Positions 6,190 to 10,406 of a DNA stretch of 10,406 nt are shown here, piece after piece (position 1 is the first letter of the stretch; every line of letters starts with the position of its first letter). The translations under genes were made by a program, and so were the position numbers. Source of the stretch: Candidatus Micrarchaeota archaeon CG08_land_8_20_14_0_20_59_11 (GTDB lineage Archaea; Micrarchaeota; Micrarchaeia; Norongarragalinales; Norongarragalinaceae). Location: NCBI GenBank assembly GCA_002763345.1, contig PEXZ01000073.1:1-10406 (forward strand), written 5' to 3'. Under the pieces are notes generated by a model. The model saw only the letters and a program-made list of their open reading frames with translations. It was not told the origin of the DNA and made no database searches.

Positions 6190-6825
6190 ATGATTGTTGC
6201 GCCCTCCTTGCTTTCCGCGGACTTCTCGCGCATCGAGGACGAAGCGAAGCGCTGCGGGAAGGCGGGCGCGGACTGGCTGCACATCGACGTGATGGACGGC
6301 AGGTTCGTGCCGAATAAAACCGACTTCTCGCCGGCAGTCGTAGCGTGCATCCGCAAGGCGTCGAAACTTTTTTTGGACGTTCATCTGATGGTTGAAAAAC
6401 CGGAAAAGCTGGTTGACGGATATGCCGAAGCGGGTGCGGACATTATTTCATTTCATTTGGAGGCGGCTGAAAACCCCGCCGCGTTGGTCAGGAAGATTCA
6501 TGCCCTCGGAAAGAAGGCGGGCGTCTCAATAAAACCAGCGACTCCCGTCGGCAAAATCCCGAGACAGCTGCTGCGCGAGTGCGACCTTTTTGTGGTGATG
6601 GCAGTTGAGCCGGGAAAGGGCGGGCAGGCGTTCATGCCCGAAATGCTCCCGAAAATCAGGCTGTTGCGGACGCTCCGCCCTTCCGCTTACGTCGAGGTGG
6701 ACGGCGGGATAAACGCGGAAACCGCGAAGAAGTGCGTGGCTGCGGGAGCGTCCATACTGGTTGCAGGCACCTATCTCTTCAGGTCGGCTGACATGGCTGC
6801 GGCGATTGAGGCGCTGCGCGCCTAG
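6190..6825 (+). CDS. rpe: Ribulose-phosphate 3-epimerase
   Basis: 211 residues, slightly below the usual ~220. It interconverts ribulose 5-phosphate and xylulose 5-phosphate through a metal-bound enediolate in a TIM barrel. Seen motifs: APSLLSADF (4-12); HIDVMDGRFVPN (31-42), with metal ligands His31 and Asp33; DVHLMV (63-68), with His65; VEPGKGGQAFMPE (139-151), a variant of the family's usual MSVNPGFGGQ loop; VEVDGGIN (168-175), with catalytic Asp171; and the phosphate-binding AGTYLF near the end. The ATG directly follows the pyrE stop (TAAATG), so the genes are co-transcribed and perhaps translationally coupled. A weak GAGG lies upstream. The placement ties pentose-phosphate supply to PRPP use by PyrE. 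The stop TAG overlaps the stop of the convergent gene on the other strand. Confidence 0.93.
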   Translation: MIVAPSLLSADFSRIEDEAKRCGKAGADWLHIDVMDGRFVPNKTDFSPAVVACIRKASKLFLDVHLMVEKPEKLVDGYAEAGADIISFHLEAAENPAALVRKIHALGKKAGVSIKPATPVGKIPRQLLRECDLFVVMAVEPGKGGQAFMPEMLPKIRLLRTLRPSAYVEVDGGINAETAKKCVAAGASILVAGTYLFRSADMAAAIEALRA

Positions 6826-8402
6826 CCGGTCACTACCACCACGTTACCGTCGCCCTCGTTGCCCGCGTTGTCGACGGCGTGCACTGTGTAGGCGCGAGTG
6901 AAGCCGCTCACGGACCCGCCGCTTGAATCGGACGGGCTTTCGTCCGTGAATCTCGTGTCCGTCGTTTCGCCTATCTTTTCGAACGAGTATGGCATCGCGG
7001 CATCCGAGCGGTATACGTTATAGCGGTTGACGTTGCTGCCGGGCTGCGGGTCGGTCACGCCATACCACACGAGAATGACGCGCGTGCGCTCGGCATTGCT
7101 TTCGACCGAACCGGTGAGTTCGGTGACGCTGAACGGCGCGACGGTGTCCATGAATATCGTGCTCCACGCCGGCGACGACCAGCCGTTTGAATTCCTGCAC
7201 TGGTAGTAGACGGTTTTCACGCCGTCGCCCGACAGGAGCGTCCAGCTGCGGTACGTATAGTACGGTTCCCAGTCGACGTACGCGTTCCCGTCGTTGTTGT
7301 ACCTGCATTCGGACGCGCCGATTGCGGAGAGCGTCAGCCCTACGTTCCTGCCCATGACGTACCGCGCGCCGTTGTTTATCGAAACCGAGAGGCTCTGCGG
7401 CGGAGTGCCGACGAGCGGAACGTCGAGCTTTATCGTGTCATACACCGTCGGGGAAACGCCCGCGTCGTTCTGGCACTGGTAGTGCACGCTCTTCACGCCG
7501 TTTCCCGAAGCGAGCACCCACGCACGGCTCTGGAGATACGGCTCCCACGCGGTCCATGACAGTCCGTCGTTGCTGTACCTGCATTGCGTGGCGTTTATGG
7601 CGGAAAGCGAAAGCACGACCGCCGTGGTGTCGGTCGTCTGCGCGCCATTGTTAATCGCTATGTAGAGATTGGCGGGCGGTGCGGAGTATCCTTGCTGCGG
7701 CGTCGGCGTTGGAGGCGCCTGGGCAGGAACGACTGTGAATTCCTTGGTCGCCGAAACGCCTTCGTTGCCGGCGTCGTCCCTGCACTTGACGTAAAGCGAG
7801 TGCGAACCAGTTGAAACTACTATGTCGGCGGAATGCGTCTGCTTCGAGCGCACCTGCCCGATGTTCGAACCCGCGCCGTCTAGGTAGGCGGTGCAGACGA
7901 GCGAGTACGCGAGGTTGTCCCTCGGCGTAAACGTAAGCGTGACTGCAGGAGCGGGATAAACTGCGCCGGAAACAGGCGCGGTTACGTCGACGGTCGGGGA
8001 CGTTGCGTCGAACAGGATGGTGTCGGATACCGTGCCCGCGATTCCGCCCGACGCGGAGCGGCACTTATAATATACCGTCTTCATGCCCTCGGCGGACTGG
8101 AGCACCCAGTGTTCGTTGTCCGTAAACTGCTCCCACGCAGACCACGCGGCGTTGTCGTTGCTGTAGGCGCAGTCCTTGGCGCCGATTGCGGAGAGCTTGA
8201 GGAACACCTCGGCGGAGCGCGTGTACGGCGCGCCGTTGCTTATCGATATGGAGAGGGCGGTCGGCGCGGTCACGGCCGGCTTCGGCTGCGACGTCATGAA
8301 AAGCACCGCGGCGAAAAGCGCGACTATGGCGATTCCGCCGAGCAGGACGGTCTTCATGCTCACCATCTGCTCAAAAGCGTCTTCGGAGTTCTTCTTGCGC
8401 AT
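6822..8402 (-). CDS. Membrane-anchored extracellular protein with disulfide-type beta repeats, Ig-like and FN3-like domains
   Basis: 526 residues. A short charged N-terminus is followed by one hydrophobic segment (17-36), an uncleaved anchor or signal, so the rest is predicted outside the cell. Domain order: repeat 1 (50-132), an Ig-like domain (135-226, opening SPTVDVTAPVSGAVYP and closing DDAGNEG), a Pro/Thr linker (227-244), repeat 2 (246-327), repeat 3 (338-419) and an FN3-like domain (422-526, with VILVWYGVTD and YNVYRSD). Each repeat reads roughly INNGA...LSAI.A..C.YSNDG..W..WEPY...W.L.SG.GVK.VYYQC. Its two Cys are always 36 residues apart (78/114, 274/310, 366/402), and the Ig-like domain has a pair 37 apart (170/207). 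A structural, adhesin or S-layer-associated role is likely; no catalytic motif is seen. ATG 8402 is chosen over TTG 8420 because AGGAGGG lies 8 nt upstream. Confidence 0.82.
   Translation of the reverse strand: MRKKNSEDAFEQMVSMKTVLLGGIAIVALFAAVLFMTSQPKPAVTAPTALSISISNGAPYTRSAEVFLKLSAIGAKDCAYSNDNAAWSAWEQFTDNEHWVLQSAEGMKTVYYKCRSASGGIAGTVSDTILFDATSPTVDVTAPVSGAVYPAPAVTLTFTPRDNLAYSLVCTAYLDGAGSNIGQVRSKQTHSADIVVSTGSHSLYVKCRDDAGNEGVSATKEFTVVPAQAPPTPTPQQGYSAPPANLYIAINNGAQTTDTTAVVLSLSAINATQCRYSNDGLSWTAWEPYLQSRAWVLASGNGVKSVHYQCQNDAGVSPTVYDTIKLDVPLVGTPPQSLSVSINNGARYVMGRNVGLTLSAIGASECRYNNDGNAYVDWEPYYTYRSWTLLSGDGVKTVYYQCRNSNGWSSPAWSTIFMDTVAPFSVTELTGSVESNAERTRVILVWYGVTDPQPGSNVNRYNVYRSDAAMPYSFEKIGETTDTRFTDESPSDSSGGSVSGFTRAYTVHAVDNAGNEGDGNVVVVTG
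7146..8255 (-). repeat. Three ~82-residue protein repeats, interrupted by one Ig-like domain
   Basis: The repeat units occupy 8007-8255, 7422-7667 and 7146-7391, each 82-83 codons. They share the INNGA opening, SNDG/NNDG, W..WE, a conserved Trp-x-Leu-x-Ser and the terminal tyrosine-rich Cys strand. Units 2 and 3 look closer to each other than to unit 1, whose N-terminal portion diverges. The DNA has drifted, so duplication is not recent. Confidence 0.75.
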
Positions 8403-8410
8403 CCCATCAG

Positions 8411-8417
8411 CCCTCCT
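8411..8417 (-). promoter_or_regulatory. Ribosome binding site of beta-repeat surface protein gene
   Basis: On the minus strand the sequence is AGGAGGG with 8 nt to ATG 8402. This canonical site decides that start over the in-frame TTG at 8420, which would lie upstream of it. Confidence 0.65.
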
Positions 8418-8460
8418 CAATCCAAACGCGAAGCGTCCGACTAAGGCATAACGCGGGGCG

Positions 8461-8470
8461 CTTTTAAAAG
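8461..8470 (-). promoter_or_regulatory. TATA-like palindrome, probable promoter of the surface protein gene
   Basis: The sequence cttttaaaag is a perfect 10-bp palindrome. Used leftward it would start transcription near 8438, leaving a leader of about 36 nt that carries the ribosome site. Rightward use is less likely, since a separate box lies closer to the glycosyltransferase start. Confidence 0.5.
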
Positions 8471-8494
8471 CTGGCGTTTTTGCGCGGGTAAAAT

Positions 8495-8504
8495 CCTTAA
8501 AATA
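8495..8504 (+). promoter_or_regulatory. TATA-like box for the glycosyltransferase gene
   Basis: The element ccttaaaata is centred about 26 nt before ATG 8525, the leaderless spacing seen at other genes in this window. No purine-rich ribosome site lies directly before that ATG (ctgtccc), consistent with leaderless initiation. Confidence 0.6.
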
Positions 8505-8524
8505 GCCGACGCCCTATCTGTCCC

Positions 8525-9850
8525 ATGCCTTCTTTTCGGGAAGTGCGGCAGCAGGAGGGGCATCCCTTCCTTTGGCTACTGCTCGCGCTGCTCGTCGCGT
8601 GCGCCGTGCTCGGCGTAATATTCGCAGTCGTGCCCTACCTCGTCATCTTTCTCGCGGCGAACTTCTTCTTCATCTACGTCGCAATCGTCTATCTGCTCAA
8701 GTTCTGGGAGCGGAAGGCGGAAGAGACTACGAGCGCGAAACCAGCCGTAACGGTAATCGTTTCGGCGTATAACGCAGGCAAGACAATCGAACGCGCCATT
8801 AATTCCGTACTCGCGATGGAGTATCCGCGCAAAACGCAGGTAATCGTCGTGAACGATGCGAGCACCGACGACACCGCCGCGAAGCTGAAAAAATTCGGCA
8901 AGCGCATCGAAACAATCACCAACCGAAAAAACGTCGGCAAGGCGGCGTCCATCAACAAGGCGCTGCGCGAGGCGCGTGGCGAAATCATCGCCTGTATCGA
9001 CGCGGACACGTATCCCGAGCCGAAGGCGCTGCTGAAGATGACGCCGCATTTCGCCGGCAGGAAAGTCGGCGCCGTAATCGCGCTCGTCTGCGTGGAGACG
9101 CCCGCCAGGAACTTCGTGCAGAAGATTCAGGAAATCGAGTATTACGTTTCCTTCGGTTTCTGGCACACCGCAATGGCGCGGCTCGACAGCCTGCTCGTCA
9201 CTCCCGGCCCCATGTCGCTCTATTCCCGCGAAGCGCTGGAAGACGTCGGAGGATTCGACGAGGACAACATAACGGAGGACATGGAAATCGCGCTCCACCT
9301 GCAGGAAAAGGGCTGGCGCATCAGGTGCACGACGGACGCGAAGATTTACACCGAGGTGCCGGACAACTGGCATTCGCTTTACAAGCAGCGCCTGCGCTGG
9401 CTGCGCGGCAAGATATTCAACGGCAGGAAGTACTCGCACATCATCTTCGGTTCGGAATACGGCGATTTCGGGAAATTCGTGTATCCCGTTTCGTTCATCA
9501 TCGAGGTGCTCGGCGTGATAGTCGCGACGCGGATAATCGCCATGCACGGCACGAACGCGTTCAACATGCTGTTCGGCGGAATCGGAGTTGCGTCGGTGGA
9601 CCCCTCGCTGCTCTACAACGCGGGCATCTACTCGAACGCGGTGATGAACTCCTCGGCTTTCTTCTTCATATTTACAATAGTAGTATGGAGCTACATCGTG
9701 CTCCTGTCCTTCGGCTTGGCAAAGGAACGGATTAAAATAACGCAGGCGCCTGCGATTATCGTGTTCATGACGCTGTATTCGGCGTTCATATCCCTCGTGT
9801 ACTTCTCGAGCATGCTGCACGAGGCTGCGGGAGTGCAAAGGAAATGGTGA
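8525..9850 (+). CDS. Membrane-bound family 2 glycosyltransferase (processive synthase type)
   Basis: 441 residues. Two N-terminal membrane segments (about 15-36 and 37-58) precede a cytoplasmic GT-A domain: VTVIVSAYNAGKTIERA (75-91); NDASTDD (110-116), with the nucleotide-binding Asp; CIDADTYPEP (157-166), carrying the DxD at 159-161; GPMSLYSREALEDVGGFDED (228-247); TED (250-252), whose Asp is the usual catalytic base; and QRLRW (288-292), the Q-x-x-R-W product-binding motif. About three hydrophobic segments follow (around 315-340, 378-400 and 410-433). This order is that of cellulose, chitin, hyaluronan and poly-GlcNAc synthases, which add UDP-sugars to a chain and export it. The sugar and product cannot be told from sequence alone. 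It overlaps the next gene by 7 nt, suggesting co-translation. It is divergent from the surface protein gene. Confidence 0.9.
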   Translation: MPSFREVRQQEGHPFLWLLLALLVACAVLGVIFAVVPYLVIFLAANFFFIYVAIVYLLKFWERKAEETTSAKPAVTVIVSAYNAGKTIERAINSVLAMEYPRKTQVIVVNDASTDDTAAKLKKFGKRIETITNRKNVGKAASINKALREARGEIIACIDADTYPEPKALLKMTPHFAGRKVGAVIALVCVETPARNFVQKIQEIEYYVSFGFWHTAMARLDSLLVTPGPMSLYSREALEDVGGFDEDNITEDMEIALHLQEKGWRIRCTTDAKIYTEVPDNWHSLYKQRLRWLRGKIFNGRKYSHIIFGSEYGDFGKFVYPVSFIIEVLGVIVATRIIAMHGTNAFNMLFGGIGVASVDPSLLYNAGIYSNAVMNSSAFFFIFTIVVWSYIVLLSFGLAKERIKITQAPAIIVFMTLYSAFISLVYFSSMLHEAAGVQRKW

Positions 9851-10406
9851 GCGTTTACGTCAAGGCGTTCCTGATAACCGCCCTGCTGTTCATCGGGAAT
9901 TTCTTCTTCGTGAAGTATCTCGACGATTCGCGCGGCGCCCAGTTGCGCGCCGAGATGTCGGACATAGAGGAGCAGGTGCAGTCGTCGAGCACGCTTTTGC
10001 TCTACTCGCAGACGTTCAACAACTCCGCGGAATTGTGCCCCATCCTGAGGCAGGAAACCGAGAAGCAGGTGGGCAGGCTCTACAGGCTGTTCGGCGAACT
10101 GCAGACGGCGTCGGAGGCGAACGTGTTCACCGACACCGCCACCATCAAGAGCCGCTTCGTGCTGACGAACGTGCAGCTCTGGCTTTATTTGCAGCAGCTG
10201 GACAAGGCGTGCGGAGGAACCGACGTGGTTTCCGTGCTTTACTTCTATCCGGAGAAGCGCGACTGCCTCGAGTGCCGCGCGCAGGCGCAGGTGCTGAACG
10301 ACGTGACCGCGCGCTGCGCGAAGGTGCGAGTTTTCGCGCTGCCGACCGACGCGGACATGCCCGTGCTGAAGGCGATAATCGCGAAATACGGAATCGCGCG
10401 CGAGCC
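9844..10406 (+). CDS. Membrane-anchored thioredoxin-fold protein (partial, runs off right edge)
   Basis: 187 codons are visible and the frame is still open at the window end. Residues 4-23 form one hydrophobic segment after a short N-terminus. Residues 30-125 are mostly helical, with Cys65 and Cys123. From about 127 the sequence turns thioredoxin-like: strand VVSVLYFYPEKRD, then Cys141-Leu-Glu-Cys144 at the start of a helix, then a second strand (VRVFAL) and a helix ending KYGI, which in the family leads to a cis-Pro loop that would lie just beyond the edge. It may be a thiol oxidoreductase or a redox-fold scaffold. The visible CxxC supports redox activity, but the missing cis-Pro prevents a firm call. 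ATG 9844 gives an ATGGTGA overlap with the glycosyltransferase stop; GTG 9847 is the alternative. A partner role with that enzyme is inferred from the overlap. Confidence 0.75.
   Translation, partial: MVSVYVKAFLITALLFIGNFFFVKYLDDSRGAQLRAEMSDIEEQVQSSSTLLLYSQTFNNSAELCPILRQETEKQVGRLYRLFGELQTASEANVFTDTATIKSRFVLTNVQLWLYLQQLDKACGGTDVVSVLYFYPEKRDCLECRAQAQVLNDVTARCAKVRVFALPTDADMPVLKAIIAKYGIARE

Noticed and set aside
8576..9838. A 420-codon open frame antisense to the glycosyltransferase gene.
   Set aside because: It is His/Arg/Glu-rich without domains or promoter and mirrors the strong codon bias of the real gene. Similar long antisense frames over proS (3651-5117, minus) and the lipoprotein gene are rejected for the same reason, apart from the real small gene at 3651-3809.

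Overview
The window looks like a chromosomal segment of an archaeon with high-GC coding sequence. Evidence: a prolyl-tRNA synthetase of the archaeal/eukaryotic type with a C-terminal zinc-site extension; AT-rich TATA-like boxes about 23-27 nt upstream of several start codons (leaderless transcription); GGTGA/GGAGG-type ribosome sites inside or just ahead of operons; and very tight packing, including stop codons that touch or overlap. A lipoprotein with a C-terminal Cys-rich module of a kind often seen in small-genome DPANN archaea (Micrarchaeota/Diapherotrites-like) suggests that group. This last step is inference, not proof.

Layout. 1-225: left edge, a hairpin and a leaderless promoter. 226-1658 (+): a secreted lipoprotein amidohydrolase whose signal peptide and enzyme lie in different frames (apparent 1-nt deletion). 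It has codon use unlike its neighbours and is flanked by a 13-bp direct repeat. 1769-3103 (-): a lipoprotein with a transglutaminase-like Cys/His core and a Cys-rich tail. 3141-3650 (+): a short nitroreductase. 3651-3809 (-): a 52-residue charged helical protein, divergent from proS (3873-5297, +) across one palindromic TATA element.

5335-6825 (+) is a pyrimidine/pentose operon: an internally deleted pyrF, then pyrE, then ribulose-phosphate 3-epimerase, with spacings of 3 and 0 bp. 6822-8402 (-) is a membrane-anchored extracellular protein built from three copies of a disulfide-bearing beta repeat, an Ig-like domain and an FN3-like domain; its stop overlaps that of the epimerase gene. 8525-9850 (+) is a processive-type membrane GT2 glycosyltransferase, overlapping by 7 nt a second gene (9844 to the right edge) for a membrane-anchored thioredoxin-fold protein.

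Together: housekeeping genes (proS, pyrE, rpe) alternate with envelope genes (two lipoproteins, a surface adhesin-like protein, a polysaccharide synthase and a thiol protein). Cys pairs recur in the exported proteins (lipoprotein tail, beta repeats, thioredoxin-like CxxC), which would fit an oxidising cell exterior with its own thiol chemistry. I see no CRISPR array, transposase, tRNA or rRNA. The strongest oddities are the gutted pyrF and the frame-split, compositionally foreign hydrolase.
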